A stretch of 49,449 bases of DNA. Source: Enterococcus faecalis. Lineage in GTDB: Bacteria > Bacillota > Bacilli > Lactobacillales > Enterococcaceae. The notes under the pieces were generated by a model that made no database searches, had not been told where the DNA came from, and was given only the letters and a program-made list of their open reading frames with translations. The position numbers and the translations under genes were made by a program. Positions within the stretch are counted from its first letter, which is position 1; every line of letters starts with the position of its first letter. Shown here piece after piece: positions 20,870 through 30,200 of the stretch. The stretch is taken from contig NZ_CP118962.1 of assembly GCF_029024925.1 (NCBI RefSeq), positions 2,817,501 through 2,866,949 of the forward strand, given 5' to 3'.

Positions 20870-22728
20870 ATGATAATCCCCTTCCTTTGCATCCACTCTT
20901 TAACCGCTAAAACATCTCGTTGCTTCCGTAACTCATTACGTAAACGTTCGTCTCCTGCGATTGTAAACAAGCGGTCATATAGTTGTAGTAACTCTGCTTC
21001 AACAGTGGCCGTCAGCTCTTCTGGAATACCCAACAGCAAAATAACATCAACTTTACCTTCTGGTGTAACCAGTGATTCTTCAAAAACCCCAATCGATAAA
21101 ATAATCGTTGGTAAGGCTTGATTAATTGTATTGGGAAAGGCAATCCCCGATTCAAAAATAGTTGTTTGTTGATCTTCTCTAGTAAAAATTCGTTCGATAA
21201 ATTGAGGATCTACTAATTTTTCTGCTTCTAAATCAGCAACCATTTTCTGGATATTCGCTCGGTAACCTTGAGTATTCTCTAATAATTGATAGGTCATATG
21301 AATATTTTGAGATTCCACGGAACGAATTTCTTTTGCTCTCTGCCACTCATTTCTGAGCCAAGTATCGTTAAATAAATTAGTTAAATGGATCATCGGTGTT
21401 TGTGGTCGAATATTTTTTAAGGGAATGGTTGTAAAAATAGCAAAATATTGATTCAATTCTCTTCTCTCTGCCTCTTCTTCAGAAAAATGGGCAATCTGGA
21501 CGTCTGGACCCAAAACTTTTTCCAATTGCCGCTGAATGATCAAGGCCGTTCCATGACCTGTACTGCAGATTACAGCGATTTCTTTTTTGGCTCCCGCTTC
21601 ATAGTTCCCTCTCAATGCTAGTTCAAAATACAAAGCGAGATACCCAAATTCAACCGTCGGCACACAACGATTCAACAAACGGCCCAATTCTTGCAAGCCA
21701 ATTTTGGCTAATTCATAGGCCAAAGGATATTGTCGTTCAATTTCTCCATAAAATAAATCGTGACACTCCACATGAAAAACGAGTCGATTCATCACGTTTC
21801 TTAAATGATCTTTCATTTCTGAAAACAAGAAGTCCTCATCAAATTCAACAACAACTGAATGATGAATTTTTTTCATCATTTTTTGAAAATAGTCAGCTAA
21901 GAGTCCTTCATCAGCCAATAAAGAATTACGAATATGGTTTGTGTTGATGTTAAAAGGAAAGCTGATAAAGGAACGTTCCCATTGGCTTAACGTTACATTA
22001 TAGGTTATTTCCAAGTGATACATCAGTTCTTCAATCTGCTCGTTATGACGAACATAATCAACATATTCTGGTGGTAGTTCCGTAATGAGTTTTCCAGCTA
22101 AAACACGCTGCAAAACAATTGAAACCACTCTTCGTAAAAGAAAACTATCTTGTTTCGCTAGTCTTGTTTCTTTGATTATTTTTTGTATCATTTGTTTGGT
22201 AGTTTCATGAAGAAACTGTTCTTCAAAATATTCTTGGACGTAATTCACATGAAGTAAGCGTAAATCAAACTCTTTTCCTTCTAAATGAATGCCACGGTTT
22301 GGCGTGCCTACAACCGCAACCTGCCAAGGAGCAATCAGCTCTTTCATGCGCTTAATGTCTTTATTAACTGTGCCGCGACTAACGGCGAGTTCTTCGGATA
22401 AATCATAAGTTGAAATAAATTGATCTTCTTCTATTAATCGTTTGATAATGTAGGAAACACGCTTGCTTGAAGAATTAAAATCAGATTCCCTTTTTAGCCG
22501 TCCAGACAAAACCTCTTCAAAACCTTCAAAGTTATTGATTTCTAACTGAAAGAGATTTTCCTTCTGAATAATTTGGGCGATACCGATTAATTCATCATTC
22601 AATGTATCAATGTTTTTACGAACTGTTTGAGGACTTGCGGCTAATTTTTCTTGCAATTCCTGTAAGCTCATTCCTTTGTGATCAACTAGTAATTTTATTA
22701 CTTGGTACCATCTATTTACTAGCGTCAT
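20866..22728 (-). CDS. gutR: PRD-containing transcriptional activator GutR
   Basis: 620-aa BglG/MtlR-type regulator. Two N-terminal helix-turn-helix domains (about 5-60 and 85-140) are followed by two PRD modules (about 175-395), an EIIB-like domain with VICSTGHGTALI holding the cysteine, and an EIIA-like C-terminal domain (about 485-620). It should activate sorbitol genes when sorbitol PTS flux dephosphorylates it. In the EIIA-like domain the usual phospho-histidine in the GIAIPH motif is an asparagine (ESGIAFPNT, about residue 533), so that site is probably not phosphorylated. It sits second in the operon, so it likely regulates itself. Confidence 0.88.
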   Translation of the reverse strand: MTLVNRWYQVIKLLVDHKGMSLQELQEKLAASPQTVRKNIDTLNDELIGIAQIIQKENLFQLEINNFEGFEEVLSGRLKRESDFNSSSKRVSYIIKRLIEEDQFISTYDLSEELAVSRGTVNKDIKRMKELIAPWQVAVVGTPNRGIHLEGKEFDLRLLHVNYVQEYFEEQFLHETTKQMIQKIIKETRLAKQDSFLLRRVVSIVLQRVLAGKLITELPPEYVDYVRHNEQIEELMYHLEITYNVTLSQWERSFISFPFNINTNHIRNSLLADEGLLADYFQKMMKKIHHSVVVEFDEDFLFSEMKDHLRNVMNRLVFHVECHDLFYGEIERQYPLAYELAKIGLQELGRLLNRCVPTVEFGYLALYFELALRGNYEAGAKKEIAVICSTGHGTALIIQRQLEKVLGPDVQIAHFSEEEAERRELNQYFAIFTTIPLKNIRPQTPMIHLTNLFNDTWLRNEWQRAKEIRSVESQNIHMTYQLLENTQGYRANIQKMVADLEAEKLVDPQFIERIFTREDQQTTIFESGIAFPNTINQALPTIILSIGVFEESLVTPEGKVDVILLLGIPEELTATVEAELLQLYDRLFTIAGDERLRNELRKQRDVLAVKEWMQRKGIII

Positions 22729-22743
22729 TTAGTTTTCCCACCT

Positions 22744-23544
22744 CTATCCTCTTGTTTTACCTCCAGCTACGTTTGTGGTGATGCCTGTAATATAGCTTGA
22801 ACGGTCTGATAAATAATAGCATACTAAGTCAGCGACTTCATGGAGTTTTCCGCTACGACCTAATGGAATCGTACTTGTTTTTGAATAACCTGCTCGCAAT
22901 TGCTCAACAGAAATGTTTCGTGTATAAGCCAATGCTTCTTCGTATGCTAAAGTGCGCAAGCCCGTTTCTTCCATAATGCCTGGCGCAATCCCCACGACAC
23001 GGACGTTTGATTTTCCTAACTCTTTAGCCCATGAACGTGTATAACTGCTGACCGCTGCTTTCGTTGCAGCGTAGGCGCTTTGCCCTTCGGAGCCTTCTAA
23101 TCCAGCTTCTGAAGACATATTAATAATGACACCTGCTTGTTTTTGTACAAGAATCCGGCCCACTGCTTGGCTCATTAGGTAGAGCCCTTTTTGATTGATG
23201 GCTACAATTTTGTCGAATACCTCATCCGATAATTCATAAGGCCCATGAGGATGATTTTTATCCACCAATAGACGAGGAATATTGATTCCGGCATTATTTA
23301 CTAGGCCATCTACGGTTCCAAATTTTTCCACCACTTGAGCGACACCCGCTTCTACTTCTGCTCGAGAAGTTACATCGACTTTCACAAAGAGTAAATGCTC
23401 ATGTTGCGTTTCTGATGCTGAAATATCAAAATTAGCGACATAGACCTCTTGTGCTAACAAGCTTTCAACAATGCTACGACCAATACCAGATGAGCCTCCT
23501 GTAACAATCACTACTTTTCCTTTAATTCCTAACCAATCTGTCAT
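22744..23544 (-). CDS. gutD: Sorbitol-6-phosphate 2-dehydrogenase
   Basis: 266-aa short-chain dehydrogenase that oxidises sorbitol-6-phosphate to fructose-6-phosphate with NAD. Cofactor motif: VTGGSSGIG. Structural motif: NNAG. Catalytic residues: S in INMSSEAG and YAATK. The start at 23544 is chosen for an AGGAG 8 bases upstream; an in-frame start 18 bases earlier lacks one. It is the first gene of the sorbitol operon, which assigns its substrate among a large family. Confidence 0.9.
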   Translation of the reverse strand: MTDWLGIKGKVVIVTGGSSGIGRSIVESLLAQEVYVANFDISASETQHEHLLFVKVDVTSRAEVEAGVAQVVEKFGTVDGLVNNAGINIPRLLVDKNHPHGPYELSDEVFDKIVAINQKGLYLMSQAVGRILVQKQAGVIINMSSEAGLEGSEGQSAYAATKAAVSSYTRSWAKELGKSNVRVVGIAPGIMEETGLRTLAYEEALAYTRNISVEQLRAGYSKTSTIPLGRSGKLHEVADLVCYYLSDRSSYITGITTNVAGGKTRG

Positions 23545-23563
23545 TTGTTCCACTCCTATCATT

Positions 23564-23577
23564 TGTTTGCGCTTTCG
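23564..23577 (-). promoter_or_regulatory. Candidate cre (CcpA) site before the sorbitol operon
   Basis: On the minus strand CGAAAGCGCAAACA resembles the CcpA operator TGWAANCGNTWWCA with two mismatches. It lies 20 bp upstream of gutD, as expected for catabolite repression of a PTS operon. Confidence 0.4.
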
Positions 23578-23657
23578 GTATAGGTCAGTTTGTGAAATTA
23601 TTTAAGACAGTCTTTTTTTGCAGTTTAGAAAAAAAAGTAGACTAATTCAAAACAAAA

Positions 23658-23705
23658 AAGCAGTTGCTTCTTCACAATCAATCATCCGTGAAGAAGCAAC
23701 TGCTT
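23658..23705 (-). terminator. mnmG terminator
   Basis: AAGCAGTTGCTTCTTCAC and its exact complement form an 18-bp stem with a 12-base loop. CTTTTTTG follows on the minus strand, just after the mnmG stop. Confidence 0.9.
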
Positions 23706-23715
23706 CAAATTTTTA

Positions 23716-25614
23716 TTATCCTTGCACTTTCGCGATTTTTCCTTGTTCGATGTAGACCATCAAAATGCTAATGTCAGCGGGGTTCACACCGCTGATACGG
23801 CTTGCTTGGGCAATCGTTTCTGGTTGGATTTTTTGTAGTTTTTGTTTTGCTTCTGTCGCCAAGCCGTTAATCGCTTGGTAATCAATGTTTTCTGGAATGC
23901 GTTTTGCTTCCATGCGTTTTAGTTTCTCAACTTTTTCCATGGCTTTTTTAATGTAGCCTTCGTACTTGATTTGAATTTCTACTTGTTCAATTACTTTCGG
24001 ATCGAGTGCCTCTTCAGGTGCGGGAATAAATTGAGCGACTTCTTGATAACTGATTTCTGGGCGTTTCAGAAAATCTCTAGCTAAAATACCGTCTTTTAAG
24101 CCAGCAGCGCCTTTGGTTTCCAAAAATGCTTGCACTTCTTTGGTTGGTTTAATCCGATGTTTGCCTAAGCGGGCAATTTCCGCTTCAACAGCCGCTTTTT
24201 TGACTAGATAGGCGGCATATTGTTCTTCTTTGACTAAGCCAATTTCATGACCCATTTCTGTTAAACGTAAGTCCGCATTGTCATGTCGTAAAATCAAACG
24301 ATACTCCGCACGTGACGTTAATAAGCGATAAGGTTCGTTAGTGCCTTTTGTAACTAAATCGTCAATCATGACGCCAATATAGCCATCACTACGTTTTAAA
24401 ACAAGAGGCTCTTTGCCTTGAATTTTCAATGCAGCGTTAATTCCTGCCATCAAGCCTTGACCAGCAGCTTCTTCGTAGCCACTAGTTCCGTTCGTTTGAC
24501 CTGCTGTATAAAGATTTTCAATGACCTTTGTTTCTAATGTTGGGCGTAATTGGTGAGGGACTACCACATCGTATTCAATGGCGTAACCTGTACGCATCAT
24601 TTCTACTTTTTCTAATCCTTCAATAGAATGAAGCATTTCTGTTTGGACATCTTCTGGTAAAGAAGTAGATAAGCCTTGGACGTAAACTTCTTCGGTATTC
24701 AACCCTTCTGGTTCCAAGAACAATTGGTGTCTTGGTTTGTCTGCAAAACGAACAATTTTGTCCTCGATGGATGGGCAATACCGAGCGCCCACACCTTCAA
24801 CAATCCCAGTAAACATTGGGGCGCGGTGTAGATTTTTTTGAATAATTTCATGCGTTGTTTCATTCGTATAAGTTAACCAACAAGGTTCTTGGTTTTGATT
24901 GTAGGCACTATCTAGCGTGCTGTAACTAAAGTGGTTGGGTTCTTTATCGCCTGGTTGTTCCTCTGTCACAGAATAATCAATCGTACTTGATTTTACTCGT
25001 GGCGGCGTTCCTGTTTTAAAGCGATCGATTTCTAAACCTAATTCTTTTAAATGATTGGCTAAACCAACGGAAGGTTGCGAATTGTTTGGTCCTGATGAAT
25101 ATTTTAATTCACCAATAATAATTTCGCCACGCAAGGCAGTACCGGCAGTAATCACCACTGCTTGACTACGGTATGCGGCACCTGTTGAAGTTACAACACC
25201 ACGACAAACGCCATCTTCCACGATTAATTCTTCAACAATCCCTTGACGAAGGGTTAAATTTTCTTCTTTTTCAATGGTATGTTTCATTTCTGTCGCATAG
25301 GCATGTTTGTCAGCTTGCGCGCGCAACGCACGCACTGCTGGACCTTTACCAGTATTTAGCATCCGCATTTGGATGTAGGTTTTATCAATGTTTTTACCCA
25401 TTTCGCCGCCTAATGCATCGATTTCTCGGACAACGACTCCTTTGGCAGGTCCACCAACAGAAGGGTTACATGGCATAAAAGCAACCATATCTAAATTAAT
25501 CGTTAAAAGTAACGTTTTAACGCCCATTCGTGCGGCTGCTAAGGCTGCTTCAGAGCCAGCATGTCCAGCACCGACGACAATAACATCATATGATTCTGCT
25601 TGATATTGATTCAT
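23716..25614 (-). CDS. mnmG: tRNA uridine-34 modification enzyme MnmG (GidA)
   Basis: 632-aa FAD protein. It works with MnmE to install the carboxymethylaminomethyl group on wobble U34. The FAD-binding motif [17 protein letters not shown] is at the N terminus; [10 protein letters not shown] and the TGTPPRVK region are typical; the C-terminal helical domain contacts MnmE. Length is standard. It follows mnmE by 19 bp, so the two partners form one operon. Confidence 0.96.
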   Translation of the reverse strand: MNQYQAESYDVIVVGAGHAGSEAALAAARMGVKTLLLTINLDMVAFMPCNPSVGGPAKGVVVREIDALGGEMGKNIDKTYIQMRMLNTGKGPAVRALRAQADKHAYATEMKHTIEKEENLTLRQGIVEELIVEDGVCRGVVTSTGAAYRSQAVVITAGTALRGEIIIGELKYSSGPNNSQPSVGLANHLKELGLEIDRFKTGTPPRVKSSTIDYSVTEEQPGDKEPNHFSYSTLDSAYNQNQEPCWLTYTNETTHEIIQKNLHRAPMFTGIVEGVGARYCPSIEDKIVRFADKPRHQLFLEPEGLNTEEVYVQGLSTSLPEDVQTEMLHSIEGLEKVEMMRTGYAIEYDVVVPHQLRPTLETKVIENLYTAGQTNGTSGYEEAAGQGLMAGINAALKIQGKEPLVLKRSDGYIGVMIDDLVTKGTNEPYRLLTSRAEYRLILRHDNADLRLTEMGHEIGLVKEEQYAAYLVKKAAVEAEIARLGKHRIKPTKEVQAFLETKGAAGLKDGILARDFLKRPEISYQEVAQFIPAPEEALDPKVIEQVEIQIKYEGYIKKAMEKVEKLKRMEAKRIPENIDYQAINGLATEAKQKLQKIQPETIAQASRISGVNPADISILMVYIEQGKIAKVQG

Positions 25615-25633
25615 AAAAAATTCCTCTCTTGTC

Positions 25634-27031
25634 TTATTTTCCTAAACAAAATTGACTAAATAACTGTGTAATTAATTCATCTTGGACACTATCGCCGACG
25701 ATTTCCCCTAAATAATCCCAACAACGGGTCATATCAATTTGAACTAAATCGACTGGCATACCTGCTTCGATGCCGTTAATCACTTCTTGTAACGAAAGCG
25801 CTGCTTGATCTAGCAAAGCAATATGACGTGTATTAGAAATATAGGTAGCATCTTTTTCGCCTGTTTGGCCGCCAAAGAAAAGATCAGCAATTTTCGCTTC
25901 TAACTGGTCTAAGCCTGTGTTTGACAACACCGAAACGGATAAAATTTCTTCTGCAGGGACTAATTCTTGTAATTCGTTAGGATCCAGTTTTGTCGGTAAG
26001 TCCATTTTATTTAAAAGAATAACGCGTTTTAAGCCTTTCGTTGCTTCCAACAGTTGACGATCTTCCTCTGTCAATTCTTCGCTTTGATTTAAGACTAACA
26101 AAATTAAATCCGAATCTGCTAACGCTTTGCGGCTACGTTCGACACCAATTCGTTCCACAATGTCTTCTGTTTCGCGAATCCCCGCTGTATCAATTAATTT
26201 TAAAGGAACGCCGCGAACGTTAACGTATTCTTCAATGACATCACGTGTCGTTCCAGCAATATCTGTAACGATGGCTTTTTCTTCTCGTAACAGATGGTTT
26301 AACAAACTGGATTTCCCGACATTTGGTCGGCCAATAATTGCTGTACTTAGACCTTCTCGCAAAATTTTTCCTTGTTTAGCGGTCGTTAATAATTGTTGAA
26401 TCTGCGCTTTCACAAATTCGGCTTTTTCTAAAAGTAATTTCGTGGTTAATTCTTCGACATCATCATACTCTGGATAATCGATATTAACTTCTACTTGTGC
26501 TAAAGTATTTAAAATTTCTTGTCTTAATGAACGAATTAACGCCGACAAGTTACCATCCAATTGATTCAATGCAACATTCATCGCTTTATCTGTTTTAGCA
26601 CGGATTAAGTCCATCACTGCTTCTGCTTGTGAAAGATCCATTCGGCCATTTAGAAAAGCACGTTTTGTAAATTCCCCAGGTTCGGCCATTCGTGCGCCTT
26701 CACGTAACAGTAATTGCAGTAGTTGGTTCACCACGACAATGCCGCCATGACAGTTAATTTCTACCACGTCTTCTCGTGTAAATGTTTTCGGTGCCCGCAT
26801 CACAGAAAGCATGACTTCATCAATCAATTGATCGTTTTGCGGATCAACAATATGACCATAATGAATCGTGTGCGTGGGGACTTTAGCTAAATCTTTAGTG
26901 CCTGACCGATAAACTTTGTTTGCAATAGCAACTGCTTGCTCGCCACTTAAACGAACAATACTAATCGCACCTTCACCTGGCGGCGTAGAAATCGCCGCAA
27001 TTGTATCAAATTCCATTGTAGCTGATTGCAT
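25634..27031 (-). CDS. mnmE: tRNA modification GTPase MnmE (TrmE)
   Basis: 465-aa potassium-activated GTPase. An N-terminal folate-binding domain (1-120) and a helical domain surround the G domain: [31 protein letters not shown] and LNKMD. The C terminus ends CLGK, with the conserved catalytic cysteine. It forms a complex with MnmG. AGGAAG lies 6 bases before the ATG that gives MQSATMEFD. Confidence 0.96.
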   Translation of the reverse strand: MQSATMEFDTIAAISTPPGEGAISIVRLSGEQAVAIANKVYRSGTKDLAKVPTHTIHYGHIVDPQNDQLIDEVMLSVMRAPKTFTREDVVEINCHGGIVVVNQLLQLLLREGARMAEPGEFTKRAFLNGRMDLSQAEAVMDLIRAKTDKAMNVALNQLDGNLSALIRSLRQEILNTLAQVEVNIDYPEYDDVEELTTKLLLEKAEFVKAQIQQLLTTAKQGKILREGLSTAIIGRPNVGKSSLLNHLLREEKAIVTDIAGTTRDVIEEYVNVRGVPLKLIDTAGIRETEDIVERIGVERSRKALADSDLILLVLNQSEELTEEDRQLLEATKGLKRVILLNKMDLPTKLDPNELQELVPAEEILSVSVLSNTGLDQLEAKIADLFFGGQTGEKDATYISNTRHIALLDQAALSLQEVINGIEAGMPVDLVQIDMTRCWDYLGEIVGDSVQDELITQLFSQFCLGK

Positions 27032-27192
27032 AATTAGCTTCCTTTCTTCATAACAACAAAAAAAGCGCCCACTCCTCCTGCATTAAAAAATTCAGGTTGG
27101 ATTTAGCACTTTCACTGCTTGTTCCTTCGATTTTCTGAAAATAGAATAGCACATTTTATTCTATTTGGCAATTTTTCTTCATTAAATGGAAC

Positions 27193-27239
27193 GAGAAAAC
27201 GTATCATTGAGTGGGGAATTCTCAACAATACGTTTTCTC
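27193..27239. terminator. Hairpin after the surface protein gene
   Basis: GAGAAAACGTAT and ATACGTTTTCTC are outer arms; TTGAG and CTCAA are inner arms. It lies 24 bp past the surface protein stop. There is no clean T run, so termination is likely but not certain. Confidence 0.6.
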
Positions 27240-27263
27240 ATCTATAGGAATTAAAGGAGAGAG

Positions 27264-30200
27264 CTAGTTTTTACGTTTGCGTTTGATGATTCCCATGCTC
27301 GCAAGGAGTGCGACAAAGGCGCCAAACAAACTTGTTGTCACGGCTGAAGACTCTTTTTCACCTGTGCTAGGTAAGTACCCTGTTTTCCCGTGATTTCCAG
27401 TGCCATAACTGATGGTACTTAGTTTAGGGTGGTAGCCACTACCATTTGTACCGAGGCCATTGCCTAGTGAACCTAAGCCAGAACCTGTTGTGCCTAAACC
27501 AGAACCTCCATTTGGATTTGAACCTGTGTTTGAACCATTCCCATTATTCCCGCCAGTTGCGCCATTGTTTCCTGTGTTGCCGCCTGTATTGCCGTTATTT
27601 CCGCCAGTGTTACCATTGCCTCCTCCAGGATTCGTTGGGTCGGCTGGTGTCATGAAGGTTGTAGCCGTACTGTAATGTCCTGCGCCATCGGTAGCTGTCG
27701 CAAGTAAACTTTGTTGAGCAGTCGCTTGTCCCGCTGTTAATTGGATAGCGAAGTTGCCTTCAGCATCGGTGGCACCTACAGCAATCACACTTCTTAATAG
27801 TCGGTTACTAATTTGAATGATTCGGTTTGGTTCAGCTGTTCCTTTGATGAGGTAACCGGCTTTAGACGTTCCTAAAACTGAAGAAACAGTTGGTGCCGCA
27901 ATTTTAATTTCTGGTTCTCCCGTAATATCGGCTGGCGTCATAAATGTGGTTTTAGGACTCACATTTCCTTGTGTATCTGTGGTTAGTGCGGTTAACGTTT
28001 CTTTTTCTGTTGCTAACCCTGCTGCAATATGAACGGAGAAGGTGCCTCCAGTAGTTGTATTGCCACTTGCCAATAATTGTTCACTGCTATTGTAAAATTG
28101 AACCGTGACATTTGGATCAGCAGTTCCAGTGACTGTATAGCCATTGGCTTTGTTTCCTTCAACCTTCGTAATAGTTGGCGCCGCTAAAACGACATCCGCT
28201 GGAATAACGGCTGTAGCTGGTTGACTTTCATTACCAGCGCCATCTTTGCTAATAATCGTAATCGTTTCTCCTGGTGTCACTACGCCAGCTGGTAGAGTCA
28301 CCGTATATTGGCCGGTTTCGTTAACAGTTGTAGCAGCAATGATGGTTCCGTCTGCGTCACGGACATCAATAGTGGTTTTGGGCTCCGCCGTTCCAGTGAT
28401 TTCGTAACCTTTACCAGAATTTCCGGTAATAGAATCAATGGTTGGTGTGGCTAAGTCGGCTGGTGTAGTTGCTGTAGCCGGCTGACTTTCTTTTCCTGTT
28501 GCATTTTTCGCTACGACAGTTATTGTTTCGTTAGCTGAGGCCTTCCCTGGCTCTAAAGTCACTGTGTATTTGCCATCAGTTCCAGTAGTTGCCATGCCAA
28601 GGACTGTGCCATCGGCATCACGCACCTCAACTGTTGTACCAACTTCTGCTGCTCCTACTACTTGATAGCCGTTTGTCGTGCTACCAGTGATTTTGTCAAC
28701 AGTAGGTGTCGCGACTGGTGCATCTGGATCAGCAGGTGTTTTGAAAGCAGTCGGATTACTTTCTTTCCCAGCAGCATCTTTCGCAATGGCAGTTAAGGCT
28801 TCGTTAGCTGTTGCTGTGCCCGTCGGAAGAGTGATTGTAAAGGCGCCAGCACCATCAGTCGTTCCCATAGCAATAACTAAACCTGCTTCATTGTGAATCT
28901 CAATGGTGACATTTGGCTCTGCCGTGCCGGTTACTTGATACCCAGTGGCAGTTGTTCCTGTAACAGTCGTCACAGTTGGTGCTGCTACGGTTGCATCTTC
29001 AGGGACCGTCACTTCCGTTGGTTGACTTTCATTGCCGTCACCGTCTTTTCCAACAACTGTTAATGTATCACCAGGATTAGCGGCTCCCGCTGGAAGGTCC
29101 ACAGTAAAGTTTCCTTGATCATCCGTTGTCGTTGTACCAATAATTGTTCCATCTGGGTTCCGTACTTCAATGGTGGTATTAGGGTCCGCCGTCCCAGTGA
29201 TTTCATAACCAGTTGTTGAATCTCCAGTAATGTCACCAATTGTTGGTGTGGTAACATCAGCGGGTGTCATAGCTGTAGTTGGTTGACTCTCAAGTCCAGT
29301 ATCATTTTTAGCAACTACATTCACTGTTTGTTTAGCTGTTGCTTTTCCTGAAGCTAACGTCACAGTATATTGGCCAGTCGGTCCAGTTATTGCGGTGCCT
29401 AAAACTGTTCCGTCTGTTGCACGAACTTCAATGGTGGTGCCAAGTTCAGCGGTACCTGTCACTTGATATCCTTGTGTTGTATTCCCAGTTACTTTGTCGA
29501 CACTTGGCGGTGCCACTACTTCATCTGCTGGTGTTTGGAAGGTTGTCGGTGTACTTGTATTGCCATCAGGATCTTTGGCTAACGCTGTCAATGTTTCGTT
29601 CGCATTTGCCGTCCTAGCTGGAAGGTTCACAGCAAAGGAACCAGTCCCATCGGCAGTCCCTGTTGCAATCACGTTCCCATCTGCATCACGAATTTCGATG
29701 GTAGCATTCGGATCAGCGGTGCCTGTCACCTGATAACCAGCAACTGAATTACCTGTTACTCCTGTTACAGTTGGTGCTGTAACCGTGGCATCAGCAGGAA
29801 CAAGGACTTCAGTCGGTTGACTTTCATTTCCCGCGTTATCCTTTCCAATCACTGTTAACGTATCCCCAGGATTGGTCGTTCCCGTTGGTAGCGTTACAGT
29901 AAAATCACCATTCGCATCAGAGGTACCTGTACCAATGACTGCCCCAGATGGATCACGAACTTCGATTGTTGTGTTAGAGTCTGCTGTTCCTGTAATTTCA
30001 TAACCCGAACCAGAGTTGCCTGTGATGTTATCAACTGTTGGTGCAGTGACATCAGCTGGTGTTGTCGCCGTTGCTGGTTGACTTTCCGTGCCACTAGCGT
30101 TTTTCGCTACAACGCTCAGCGTTTGATTTGCTGTTGCTGTTCCTGAATCTAAAGTCACTGTATATTTTCCGTCAGTTCCAGTTGTTGCAGTATCAAGGAC

